64,000 nt of DNA from Umezawaea sp049997955 (GCA_049997955.1 JAEBDY010000014.1:257020-321019); one strand, 5' to 3'; shown: positions 48,915 to 57,673, counted from the first letter of the stretch. Notes: generated by a model not told the origin, from the letters alone. Program-made: numbers and translations.

Positions 48915-49631
48915 TCAGTCGTTCATGCGGATCAGGACGTCGATCTGCGCCTCGTTGTAGAGCTCGGCGACGACCTTGCCCATCTCCCGCATCGCGAACT
49001 CCGCGCCCCGCGGCGCACCGGCGTACACGCCGGTGGAGCCGGGGAACAGGGCGCGCACCTCCTGCACGACGGTGAGTGCGCGCATGCCTTCGGCGAGGCG
49101 TTGGCGGGTCTCGACGTCCGCGTCGGCCGGCAGGGTGTCGAACTCGACCTCCACCGGGGTCTTGGAGTGCCCCCGCAACGCCCCGGCGTACGCGGACAGC
49201 GCTTCCGGCGCGACCAGCTGGGCCAGCACGACGGCCATCGAGCGGTCCAGCGGCGACAGGTCCGCGTCCGCGATCATCGCGGCGACGTCGAACGGCAGGT
49301 CCGTCGGCGTCTCCTGGCGCAGGATCAGGGCCAACTCGGCCCGCACCCCCTGGAGGCGCTCGATCGTGGCGGCCAGTTCGGCGTCCAGCTCGCGCAGCGC
49401 TTCACCGGGGTGCTCGTCCGCGTCCCCCAGGTCGGCGATCTGCGCCAACGACAGCCCGAGGTCGGTGAGGCGCTTGATCCGCAGCACGCGCACGAGGTGG
49501 GGCACGCCGTAGCTCTTGTAGCCGTTGACCCGGCGTTCGGGCTCAACGAGCAGGCCCACCTCGTGGTAGTGACGGACCGTGCGCAGCGTCGTGCCCGCGA
49601 GGTCGGCGAGCTGACTGGTGCTCCACCCCAC
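48915..49631 (-). CDS. MerR family regulator, TipA-like
   Basis: A 238-residue MerR regulator. The winged helix has STSQLADLAGTTLRTVRHYH and VGLLVEPERRVNGYKSYG, followed by a dimerisation helix and a helical C-terminal domain. GTG start at 49631. The upstream promoter has the long-spacer dyad that MerR proteins act on. It probably co-regulates the secreted peptidase that follows. Confidence 0.86.
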   Translation of the reverse strand: MGWSTSQLADLAGTTLRTVRHYHEVGLLVEPERRVNGYKSYGVPHLVRVLRIKRLTDLGLSLAQIADLGDADEHPGEALRELDAELAATIERLQGVRAELALILRQETPTDLPFDVAAMIADADLSPLDRSMAVVLAQLVAPEALSAYAGALRGHSKTPVEVEFDTLPADADVETRQRLAEGMRALTVVQEVRALFPGSTGVYAGAPRGAEFAMREMGKVVAELYNEAQIDVLIRMND

Positions 49632-49682
49632 GACGTGCCCCCGGCTCCTCGGCGTTCTCGACGCGGTCGCGCCGGCACACCA

Positions 49683-49713
49683 AGTTGAGACCATGCCGCT
49701 ACGGCATGGTCAA
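49683..49713 (-). promoter_or_regulatory. MerR-type long-spacer promoter
   Basis: On the minus strand TTGACC (49713-49708) is followed by a 19-base spacer and TCAACT (49688-49683). The 10-bp arms GACCATGCCG (49689-49698) and CGGCATGGTC (49702-49711) form a perfect dyad filling the spacer, the hallmark of MerR-activated promoters. Confidence 0.65.
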
Positions 49714-50055
49714 GGTCGACGGAAACTTTCCGACCAAGGTCTGATGCCGGTGTTCTCCTTCGTCTACAGCGGCGACGCCATTGGTCGGGTGCCGTTGCAA
49801 CGCGACCGGAACAGCCCGCGAAAGACCGGAAAAGCGATTCCCGCGCACGGCGAATTACTCGTGCCCACCCCTCCGGAGTCGAGCATTCATCAGGTACGTG
49901 ACCACGGGAATTCCTCGCGACAACGGTAACTCTGCGAGATCGCCCTCCCCCGAAGGCGACCACTCGATCGTGTGAACACCCTTCAACTAGGTCGGTCGTT
50001 GCGCCTACGTTTCCCGCCTAGCCGTGCTGCGTCAGCACGAAGAGGAGACACAACG
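49714..50055. other. intergenic region between the MerR gene and ATPase cluster
   Basis: No gene supported. It is less GC-rich than its surroundings around 49730-49930. Contents: the MerR promoter at its left edge, the conserved promoter block at 49965-50013 and a small hairpin CGTGCTG/CAGCACG (50023-50039) just before the ribosome site of the first ATPase. Confidence 0.55.
49965..50013 (+). promoter_or_regulatory. conserved promoter block of the ATPase cluster, copy A
   Basis: CGATCGTGTGAACACCCTTC, then AACTAGGTC, then TTGCGCCTACGTTT. It matches 56928-56975 in front of the small gene at 57008. TACGTT (50006-50011) is a good -10 and TTCAAC 18 bases upstream a possible -35; the GTGTGA..AC part may be a regulator site. 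Confidence 0.6.
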
Positions 50056-52503
50056 GTGGCGGTTGCCGAAACCGGGTTGCACGGGTTGATGCTCAGCCGG
50101 GTGGCACGTGATCAGGAGTTGACCCCTCGCGCGGCGGAACTGGTGATCGCGGCCTGTCGTGGTGAGGCCGCGCTCAACCGCGTGCTGGACGGGGTGGTCG
50201 TCGAGGACGCGCCACCCGACCACCCCCGGCAGGTGCCGGACGGCGGGATCTTCCTGTCGAGCGTGCGGGTGCGGGGTTTCCGGGGCATCGGTCCCGAGGT
50301 GGACCTGCCGCTGGTGAGCGGACCGGGCCTGACCGTGGTGACCGGGCGCAACGGGTCGGGCAAGTCGAGCTTCGCCGAAGCCGCGGAGTTCGCGCTGACC
50401 GGCAACAACACCCGGTGGACGAAGTCGCTCAACGAGGTGTGGCGGCAGGGCTGGCGGAACCTGCACGCGCCGGACGAGGTGTCCGTGGCGATCACGCTGG
50501 TGCGGGCCGGGCGCGAGGGCGCGACGACGGTTCGCCGGGCCTGGGAGGACGGCGACGACTTCGCCGGCGGCACGTGGACCGAGCGGCGCGCCGGGCAGGA
50601 GCCGGAGCCGTTCGACCAGGCGAGGTGGCGGTCGGCGCTGGAGGCCTACCGGCCGTTCCTGCCCTACAGCGAACTCGGGAAGTCGTTGGAGGGCAAGCCG
50701 AGCGAGCTGCACGACGCCGTCCACAGCCTGCTCGGGCTGGAGACCATCACCGACGCGCAGAACCGGCTCGCCGAGCACCGCAAGCGGCTGGCGGACGTGG
50801 TCGCGCGACCCCACGACCGGCGGGCGAAGGTGCGCGCGGAACTGGCGGCGTCGTCGGACGACCGGGCCCGGCGGGCGGCCGAACTGCTCGGGCAGGACCA
50901 CCCGAACCTGGACGCGCTGGCGGACCTGGCCCTGGGCACGGACGTGGGCGGCGGCGGGATGCCGCTGCTGCTCCAGGTGACCGAGCTGCCGCTGCCGTCG
51001 GCCGCGGACCTGGCGCACTGCCTGGACGACCTCGACGCGGCGCTCGCCGCCGTGACCGCGGTCGCGACCGACGGGGCGCAGATGTGCTTGCGCACCAGCG
51101 AGGTCCTGCGCGTCGCGCTGGAGCTGCACGAGGCCAACGGCGACCAGTCTTGTCCGGTGTGCGGCACCGGCGCACTGGACCGACGCTGGTTCGTGGCGAC
51201 GACCAAGCGCGCCGAGACGCTGGCGGGCGCGGCCGCCGCGCTGCACGAGGCGGGCACCCGGCTGGACACCTCGACCGCCGCCGCGCGCTCGCTGTGCGCG
51301 ACCGTGCCCGATCTGCTCAAGCAGGTCGACGACTTCCTCGACACCGACGCGGCGCGGACGGCGTGGGCCGCGTGGGCGGAGTGCGCGACCTGCGAGGACC
51401 CGATCAAGCTGCGCGGGGACCTGCCGGAGCGGCACGCGGCCCTGCTCGCGGCCGTGGAGGCGCTCAAGTCCGCCGCGCAGGAGCAGATCGACAAGCGCGA
51501 CCTGGTGTGGCGGCCGATGGCGCTGGCGCTGTTCGAGTGGCACTCGCAGGCCGAGCGGGCGCTGGCCGACCAGCAGGTGCTGGCCGACGTGACCGAGGCG
51601 GAGACCTGGATCCGAAGAACCGCGGCGCGGCTCCGCTCGGAGCGGATCGCGCCGTTCGCCAAGGAGTCGCAGCGGATCTGGGAGCGGCTCCGCCAGCAGA
51701 GCAACATCGACCTCGGCACCGTGCACCTGGAGGGCACCGGCCAGAACGACCGACGGGTGGAGCTGGACGTCTCGGTCGACGGGAAGCCGAACGCGGCGCT
51801 CGCCGTGATGAGCCAGGGCGAGCTGCACGCGCTGGGCCTGGCGCTGTTCCTGCCCAGGGCCGTGGTCGACGAGAGCCCGTTCCGGTTCGTGGTGATCGAC
51901 GACCCGGTGCAGGCCATGGACCCCGCCAAGGTGGACGGTCTGGCCCAGGTCCTCGCCGACGTCGGCCTCACCCGCCAGGTCGTGGTCTTCACCCACGACG
52001 AGCGGCTCACCGAGGCGGTGCGCAGGCTCCGGCTCCCCGCGACCGTGTGGGAGGTGTGCCGGGCCGAGAACTCCGTGGTGCAGGTGCGGATGTGCGACGA
52101 CCCCGTCGGCCGGTACCTGACCGACGCGCGGGCCATGCGCACCACCGACGACCTGCCGGAGGAGGCCCGCGCCGAACTGGTCGCTTCCTGCTGCCGGTCG
52201 GCGCTGGACACCGCTGCCGACACCAGGTTCCGGCAGGTCCGGCTGACCCGCGGCCAGTCGCACGCCGAGGTCGAACAGGTGCTGGAGCAGGCGTTGACGA
52301 CCCGGCAGCGGATCGCGCTCGCGGTGTTCGACGACCTGTCCGGGAACGCGAACCTGCTGCCCCACTTGAAGAACACCCTCGGCGACTGGGCCGTGGACGT
52401 GCTGCACGCCTGTCGCGAGGGGACGGCGGGGCCGTACGACGGCGACCTGCTGACCCTGATCCGCGACACCGAACGACTGACGAACTGGCTGCGAGATGAG
52501 TGA
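50056..52503 (+). CDS. SbcC/RecF-like AAA ATPase with zinc-hook-like motif
   Basis: An 815-residue SMC-type ATPase. Walker A GRNGSGKSSFAEAAEFAL is near residue 97, followed by long helical, coiled-coil-like sequence. A single CPVCG at Cys366-Cys369 between the helical arms looks like a Rad50-type zinc hook. The signature MSQGELHALGLALFLPR and Walker B FRFVVIDDPVQAMD (about residue 611) follow. About 75 extra residues precede the ATPase domain, and about 150 follow it. Such proteins bridge or remodel DNA. GTG start after GGAGA; its end overlaps the next gene by eight bases. Part of a probable defence or repair operon. Confidence 0.88.
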   Translation: MAVAETGLHGLMLSRVARDQELTPRAAELVIAACRGEAALNRVLDGVVVEDAPPDHPRQVPDGGIFLSSVRVRGFRGIGPEVDLPLVSGPGLTVVTGRNGSGKSSFAEAAEFALTGNNTRWTKSLNEVWRQGWRNLHAPDEVSVAITLVRAGREGATTVRRAWEDGDDFAGGTWTERRAGQEPEPFDQARWRSALEAYRPFLPYSELGKSLEGKPSELHDAVHSLLGLETITDAQNRLAEHRKRLADVVARPHDRRAKVRAELAASSDDRARRAAELLGQDHPNLDALADLALGTDVGGGGMPLLLQVTELPLPSAADLAHCLDDLDAALAAVTAVATDGAQMCLRTSEVLRVALELHEANGDQSCPVCGTGALDRRWFVATTKRAETLAGAAAALHEAGTRLDTSTAAARSLCATVPDLLKQVDDFLDTDAARTAWAAWAECATCEDPIKLRGDLPERHAALLAAVEALKSAAQEQIDKRDLVWRPMALALFEWHSQAERALADQQVLADVTEAETWIRRTAARLRSERIAPFAKESQRIWERLRQQSNIDLGTVHLEGTGQNDRRVELDVSVDGKPNAALAVMSQGELHALGLALFLPRAVVDESPFRFVVIDDPVQAMDPAKVDGLAQVLADVGLTRQVVVFTHDERLTEAVRRLRLPATVWEVCRAENSVVQVRMCDDPVGRYLTDARAMRTTDDLPEEARAELVASCCRSALDTAADTRFRQVRLTRGQSHAEVEQVLEQALTTRQRIALAVFDDLSGNANLLPHLKNTLGDWAVDVLHACREGTAGPYDGDLLTLIRDTERLTNWLRDE

Positions 52504-52903
52504 CGTGACCGATCGGAAAGCGCTCGACCGCCTGGACCACGTGGACCGGATGCTCGCGGACGTGCGCGCGCTCGACGGGATCCGGGTGCGCTGCGGCGCG
52601 TGGCTGCTGCGCACGACGCTGGAACGCGCGGTGGTGGCGCTGTGCGGCGCCGGGCCCTCGATGCACGCCCTGCTGCTGGGCCTGCCCAAGCGCGTGGACG
52701 CCGACGTGGCGGAGGACACCGCGCGGCTGTGGCACGCGCTGCGCCGGGCCGCGCACCACCACGACTACGAGATCGCGCCGACCGCGGACGAGCTGCGCGG
52801 CTGGCACGCGGACACCAAGCGGCTCAGCGGGTCGCTGCTCGCGGCGGTGCCGGACCTGCTGCCGCAGCACGGGGTCGAGGCCACCGCGCGGAGACACGGG
52901 TGA
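52496..52903 (+). CDS. small helical cluster protein (135 aa), paralogue 1
   Basis: A 135-residue protein of unknown function. It shares with the gene at 57008 the patterns WLLRTxLERxVxAL, TARLW, HxDYxxAPTxxELRGWHxxT. All-helical prediction and the conserved Arg, Glu and His residues suggest a small domain, possibly HEPN-like, but this is not established. ATG overlaps the ATPase gene and its TGA overlaps the phosphoesterase GTG, so it is translated as part of the operon. Confidence 0.78.
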   Translation: MSDVTDRKALDRLDHVDRMLADVRALDGIRVRCGAWLLRTTLERAVVALCGAGPSMHALLLGLPKRVDADVAEDTARLWHALRRAAHHHDYEIAPTADELRGWHADTKRLSGSLLAAVPDLLPQHGVEATARRHG

Positions 52904-53832
52904 AGGTCCTCCTGTTCTCCGACCTCCACCTCGACACGGCGTTCTTCGGCGTCGGACCGGACGTCGCCCGTGCGCGCCGGGCCGCGCGGCGCACGACGTT
53001 GCGGCGGATCACCGCGCTGGCCCGGTCGGAGCGGGTGGACGCGCTGCTGTGCGGCGGCGACCTCTACGAGCAGGACCGCTTCTCCCCCGACACCGCCGCG
53101 TTCCTGCGCGACGTGTTCGAGGACGTGGCCGTGCCGGTGCACGTGGCGCCGGGCGACCACGACCGGTACGGCCCGAGGAGCCTGTACCGGCAGGTGGCGT
53201 GGTCGTCGAACGTGCACGTGTTCACCGAGGACCGACTGGTGCCCGTGGAGCTCGGGGCCGGCGTGACGCTGTGGGGCGCGGCGCACCGCGCGCCCGCCAC
53301 CCCCGCCGGGTTCCTGGACGGGTTCGAGGTCGATCGCGGCGGCGTGAACCTGGCCCTGTTCCACGGTTCCGAGGTCTCGGGGATGGCCGAGCAGGAGCCC
53401 GGCACGGTGCCGCACGCGCCGTTCACCGCCGCGCAGGTCGAGGCCTCGGGCCTGGACCACGCGTTCCTCGGGCACTTCCCCGTGCCGTGCGACGCCGAGC
53501 GGCACACCTACCCCGGCAACCCCGATCCGCTGGAGCGCGGGTCGGGGGGCGCCGTGCTCTGCACCGTGCACGACGACGGCCGGGTGGACCGGGTCCGCCA
53601 CGACGTGTCGACCAGCCGGGTCCACGACGTCGCAGTGGACCCGGCCGAGGTCGCCGACGCCGACGAGGTGCCCTACGACCTCGCCGCGCTCGCCGAGGAG
53701 CCCACGGTGCGCGGCCGGTTCGTCCGCGACGTGCGCTCCGACACCGATCTCGACGACGACACCCGGCGGCGGGTGCTGGTCACGGGCCTGCGCGCGCTCG
53801 ACGGCCGCACCGCCGACCTAGCCGTGCCCTGA
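52900..53832 (+). CDS. SbcD/YhaO-like metallophosphoesterase
   Basis: A 310-residue calcineurin-like phosphoesterase with the nuclease-type order of motifs: FSDLHLD (D-x-H), LLCGGDLYEQ, GDHDRYG (in place of GNHD), ALFHGSEVSG and FLGHFPVP. In SbcD, Mre11 and YhaO this fold cuts DNA with help from a partner ATPase. The next gene is a YhaN-like ATPase, the usual partner. GTG start overlapping the previous TGA (GTGA). Confidence 0.9.
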   Translation: MKVLLFSDLHLDTAFFGVGPDVARARRAARRTTLRRITALARSERVDALLCGGDLYEQDRFSPDTAAFLRDVFEDVAVPVHVAPGDHDRYGPRSLYRQVAWSSNVHVFTEDRLVPVELGAGVTLWGAAHRAPATPAGFLDGFEVDRGGVNLALFHGSEVSGMAEQEPGTVPHAPFTAAQVEASGLDHAFLGHFPVPCDAERHTYPGNPDPLERGSGGAVLCTVHDDGRVDRVRHDVSTSRVHDVAVDPAEVADADEVPYDLAALAEEPTVRGRFVRDVRSDTDLDDDTRRRVLVTGLRALDGRTADLAVP

Positions 53833-53854
53833 CAGCCAAGACCACGAGGTAGTC

Positions 53855-56761
53855 ATGAGAATCGAGTCCGTGACCGCTCACGCGTTCGGTCCGCTGACGG
53901 ATCGGACCCTGGCGCTGGCGCCGGGTCTGACCGTGATCGCGGGCGCCAACGAGTCGGCGAAGTCCTCGTGGCACGCCGCGATCTACGCGTCGCTGTGCGG
54001 ACGGCGGCGGGGGCGCGGCGCGTCCACGGTGCCGGAGCGCCGGTTCGCCGAGCAGCACAAGCCGTGGCACGACGGGGAGTGGCGGGTGTCGTCGATCGTG
54101 GTGCTGGACGACGGGCGGCGGATCGAGCTGTGCCGGGACCTGGCGGGGAAGGGCGGCTGCCGGGCCGTGGACCTCGGGCTGGGGCGGGACGTGAGCCCCG
54201 AGGTGCTGTTCGAGGGCTCGCCGGACGCGAGCCGCTGGCTCGGGCTGGACCGCAAGTCGTTCGCCGCCACCGCGTGCGTGAACCAGGCCGAGCTGCTGGG
54301 GGTGCTGGGCGCGGCAGGCGGCCTCCAGGAGCACCTCCGGCGCGCGGCGGCCACGGCGGGCGCCGACGCTACCGCCGCCGCGGCGTTGGAGTGCCTGGAG
54401 GTGTTCCACCGCGACCACGTCGGGTCGGAGCGGGAGAACTCCACCAAACCGCTGCGGCTGGCCAAGAACCGGCTGGAGCAGGCCGAGCGGGACCTCGCGG
54501 ACGCGGTGGCGGCGCACGAGCGCTACCTGGACCTCGTCGTGGAGGCGGAGGAGCGGCGCGTCGAGGCGGACACCGCGGCCGAGGTCGCCGAACGGGCCGA
54601 CGCGGTCGCGACCGCGCTGGACGAGCTGCTGACCGCCACCCGCGCGCACACCGCCGCGGCGCGCAAGGCGTTGCGCGCCAAGGAGAAGGTCGACGACCAG
54701 GCGGCCGAGGTGGCGCGGGCGGAGCAGCGCCTCACACGGGTCCGCGAGCTGGACGCGCGGTTCGGCGGCGTCGCGCCCGCCGGGCTGGCCGCGCAGGAGG
54801 AGGCGACGAGGATCGTGCACGCGGCGCTCGCGGCGTGGCGGGCCGCGCCGAAGCCGCGCAGGCTCACCGGCTCCACCGCGGCGGAGTTGCGGCAGGAGCT
54901 GGCGGCCGTGCCGGACCCGCCGACCGGTGACACCGAGGTGGAGCCCCGGATCCGCGTGCTGGCGCTGGTCCGTGAGCACGCGCTCGCGGTCGTGGCGGCG
55001 CACGAGGGCCGCCGACCCGTGATCGACGACCGGATCGGCGACGCCCGGCTCACCTCCGCGCTGGCCGCGGGCCCCGCCACCGTGCGGGAACTGGCCGTCG
55101 CGCTGGACGCCCCTGCCCCACCGCCGCCGAAGTCCTCCCGCCGCACCGCGTTGAGCCTCGTGGCGGGCGCCGCCGCGGTCGCGGGCCTCGCCCTGCTCGT
55201 GACCGGTCGCTGGCTGCCGGGAATCGCACTGCTGGCACCGGTGCTGTTCGTCGGGATCCTGCGGCTCGTCGAGTCCGCCACGGCCGACGCCACCGACTTG
55301 GGCCAGCACCTCCGCCGCACCAGCCCGGCCGCGGTCGAGGCCGAGAACAGGTGCGCCGCGCTGGGCCTGCCCGCGGAACCCCTGGTGCTCCAGGAACTCG
55401 CGGACAGGGCCGAGCGGCAGATCGGCCTCCGCGCGTCCCGCACGGTCTGGGACCAGCACCAGCGGCAGTACGCGGAGAAGGCGACCCGGCAGGCGGAGGA
55501 GCTGCGGACCGCGTTGTCCGACAAGGGGTACACCGATCCCGACCTCGCCGTCGGGGAGCTGCTGACGATGTACGAGCGGTCCTGCGCCATCGGCGCGCGG
55601 CAGGCCGTCATGGCCTCGCAGAAGGACGTCCTGACGCGGGCCGTCGCGGAACGCGACCAGGCGGAGGAAGCCGCCGTCGAGGTCGAAGTCCTGCGCGCCA
55701 AGGCGTTGGACCTGGTCCGCGGGGCCGTGCTGGCGATCGACGGGAAGTCGACGGCCACCACGGCCGCGGAACTGCTGGCCGCGCTCAACGCGTGGCAGCG
55801 CGGCTGGGAGGACCAGCTCCGCGCCGTCGCGGAGGAGCGCGACGCCTGGGTCGAGCTGACCACCCTGCTGACCGACTCCACGCAGGACGACCTGGCCGCC
55901 GGTCTCGTCGCCGCGCGGGAGGAGCACGCCGCCCTGGCGGCCGAGGCGGAGCAGGACGAGCGGGACGCCGCGGCCGCGCTGGCCAAGCGCGACGCCCTGG
56001 TCCGCGGCGGCGACCTGACGACCACGCCCGCCAGGCTCGACCAACTCGCCGTGCCCGCCAAGAGCGCCGACCACGACGCCGAGGAGATCGAGGCGAAGCT
56101 CGCCGAGGCACGGGTCGCCGTGACCACCGCCCGCGCCGAGGCCAAGCGGATCGCCACCGCCGCCGACGAGCTCGGCGGCGCCCTGGCCGAGCGCGGCCGC
56201 ACCCTGCCGGGCGTCCCGGAGGCGGAGGAGGCGCTGGCCGCGGCGCGAGCCGCGCTCGCGGACGTGGCGAGCCTGTCCGCCACCCTGACCCTCACCGGCG
56301 AGTACCTCGCGGCCGCGCAGGAGAGCGTCCACCACGACATCGCCCCGACGCTGGCCGCCGCTCTGCGCACCCACCTCCCGGCGGTCACCGGCGGCCGCTA
56401 CACCGACGCCACCGTCGACCCGGCCACCCTGGAGGTCGCCGTCCGCGGCCCGTCCGGCCAGTGGCGCCCGGCCGCCAACCTGTCGCTGGGCACGGCGGAG
56501 CAGGTCTACCTCCTGCTCCGCTTCGCGCTGGCCGACCACCTGACCGTCCCCGGCGAAACCTGCCCCCTGCTGCTCGACGACATCACCGTCCAGGCCGACG
56601 ACAGCCGCACCACCGCCATCCTCGACCTGCTCCTGACCCTGTCCGCCGAGCGCCAGGTCGTCCTGTTCGCCCAGGAGTCCGCCGTCCTCGCCTGGGCCCG
56701 CGCCCACCTGGACGGCGACCGGAACGCGCTGCGCGAACTCACCCCGATCCCGGTGGAGTAG
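53855..56761 (+). CDS. YhaN-like AAA ATPase with membrane hairpin
   Basis: A 968-residue SMC-like ATPase. The N-terminal P-loop is GANESAKSSWHAAIYASL, with Ala where Gly is usual. Long Ala/Glu-rich coiled coils follow. In the middle two hydrophobic segments (LVAGAAAVAGLALLVTGRWL and IALLAPVLFVGILRLV, near residues 430-470) suggest a membrane hairpin, as in YhaN. The C-terminal part has NLSLGTAEQVYLLLRFAL and Walker B CPLLLDDITVQADD. Together with the upstream phosphoesterase it forms a YhaO-YhaN-type pair. GAGG lies upstream of the ATG. Confidence 0.9.
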   Translation: MRIESVTAHAFGPLTDRTLALAPGLTVIAGANESAKSSWHAAIYASLCGRRRGRGASTVPERRFAEQHKPWHDGEWRVSSIVVLDDGRRIELCRDLAGKGGCRAVDLGLGRDVSPEVLFEGSPDASRWLGLDRKSFAATACVNQAELLGVLGAAGGLQEHLRRAAATAGADATAAAALECLEVFHRDHVGSERENSTKPLRLAKNRLEQAERDLADAVAAHERYLDLVVEAEERRVEADTAAEVAERADAVATALDELLTATRAHTAAARKALRAKEKVDDQAAEVARAEQRLTRVRELDARFGGVAPAGLAAQEEATRIVHAALAAWRAAPKPRRLTGSTAAELRQELAAVPDPPTGDTEVEPRIRVLALVREHALAVVAAHEGRRPVIDDRIGDARLTSALAAGPATVRELAVALDAPAPPPPKSSRRTALSLVAGAAAVAGLALLVTGRWLPGIALLAPVLFVGILRLVESATADATDLGQHLRRTSPAAVEAENRCAALGLPAEPLVLQELADRAERQIGLRASRTVWDQHQRQYAEKATRQAEELRTALSDKGYTDPDLAVGELLTMYERSCAIGARQAVMASQKDVLTRAVAERDQAEEAAVEVEVLRAKALDLVRGAVLAIDGKSTATTAAELLAALNAWQRGWEDQLRAVAEERDAWVELTTLLTDSTQDDLAAGLVAAREEHAALAAEAEQDERDAAAALAKRDALVRGGDLTTTPARLDQLAVPAKSADHDAEEIEAKLAEARVAVTTARAEAKRIATAADELGGALAERGRTLPGVPEAEEALAAARAALADVASLSATLTLTGEYLAAAQESVHHDIAPTLAAALRTHLPAVTGGRYTDATVDPATLEVAVRGPSGQWRPAANLSLGTAEQVYLLLRFALADHLTVPGETCPLLLDDITVQADDSRTTAILDLLLTLSAERQVVLFAQESAVLAWARAHLDGDRNALRELTPIPVE

Positions 56762-56927
56762 GTCGTGGCACGTGGCCCTGCTCCCCGGCTGGGCCAGATC
56801 CGGCACAGCGGCGTGTCACGCGATGTCAGCGCGGCACAGGAGCCCGCAGAAATCGGTTTAACCCATCAGAGGTTTCACGGCACGCGCAGTGGTTCAACTC
56901 GACGTTCACCACACGAAGAATTACACC

Positions 56928-56975
56928 CGATGGTGTGACAACTCTTCAGTAGGTCTATTTGCGCTCTACGTTTTT
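56928..56975 (+). promoter_or_regulatory. conserved promoter block of the ATPase cluster, copy B
   Basis: CGATGGTGTGACAACTCTTC, then AGTAGGTC, then TTTGCGCTCTACGTTT. It matches copy A at 49965-50013 and lies 33 bases before the TTG start of the small gene. TACGTT (56967-56972) is the likely -10. Confidence 0.6.
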
Positions 56976-57007
56976 CCACTGGCACCACACCGGAGGAGAC
57001 GGGGACC

Positions 57008-57406
57008 TTGGCGAGCCGAACAGCACTCACGACGACGGCGATCCAGGACGAGATCGCCGACCGCCTCCGCTTCGCGAACGGCCTGCTGACCACGGGCCGC
57101 CTCGCCACGGGAATCTGGCCGAAGAGCTGCGCCTGGCTCCTGCGCACCGCCCTGGAACGCTCGGTGGCGGCCCTGCACCGCGCCCACCACGAACCCAGCA
57201 CCAGCATGCGAACAGACCTGCTCACCCTCCCCCTCTACGTGGACCGCCCCCTCGCCCACCACACCGCCCGCCTCTGGGGCACCCTCAGCGTCGTCGCCAA
57301 CCACACCGACTACGCCCAAGCACCGACCGTGGAAGAACTGCGCGGCTGGCACACCGAAACCTCCACCGTGACCACCGGCCTGCTGACCGCACTGCCCCGC
57401 GTTTGA
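57008..57406 (+). CDS. small helical cluster protein (132 aa), paralogue 2
   Basis: A 132-residue paralogue of the protein at 52496: CAWLLRTALERSVAALHRA, HHTARLWGTLSVVANHTDYA and PTVEELRGWHTETSTVTTGL align with it. TTG start, with GGAGGAGA upstream. It has its own promoter, nearly identical to that of the first ATPase, so it is expressed with the operon but as a separate message. This supports a functional link between the two small proteins and the ATPases. Confidence 0.75.
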   Translation: MASRTALTTTAIQDEIADRLRFANGLLTTGRLATGIWPKSCAWLLRTALERSVAALHRAHHEPSTSMRTDLLTLPLYVDRPLAHHTARLWGTLSVVANHTDYAQAPTVEELRGWHTETSTVTTGLLTALPRV

Positions 57407-57547
57407 CGACCTTGTCGATTGGTCGAACCGAACCCAGCTGAACAATGATCACCGGGTCGCTGTCGACTGGCCTGGGAGGTCGTTCATGCGCGCCCGGCGA
57501 TTCGACGAAGCCGAGCAGTCGGACGCCACGGCTTCCATCGCTGGGGT

Positions 57548-57673
57548 TTGCTCCTTCGCGCCCCGTGGATCGCCGTTTTCACGCCGATCCTGATCTGTCT
57601 TCTCATTGCCGGGATAGTCGATCACCGGGTTTTCCTGATCGTGTTCGCGCTCTGGTTCGGCGCGGTGCCCTGA
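57548..57673 (+). CDS. possible small membrane protein (41 aa)
   Basis: A TTG-initiated frame encodes LLRAPWIAVFTPILICLLIA followed by GIVDHRVFLIVFALWFGAVP, two clear hydrophobic segments ending in a stop. The start is uncertain because the good GGGAGG site at about 57475 serves an ATG (57486) in another frame. Real but weakly supported. Confidence 0.3.
   Translation: MLLRAPWIAVFTPILICLLIAGIVDHRVFLIVFALWFGAVP

Noticed and set aside
50032..52719. 895-codon minus-strand frame across the first ATPase
   Set aside because: Antisense shadow with His/Arg/Gly-rich composition and no ribosome site.
53780..56806. 1008-codon minus-strand frame across the second ATPase
   Set aside because: Antisense shadow; the plus-strand protein has clear Walker motifs and coiled coils.
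57486..57593. 35-codon frame starting MRARRFDEAE after GGGAGG
   Set aside because: Good ribosome site but no recognisable sequence character; not annotated because it overlaps the hydrophobic frame and neither can be proved.
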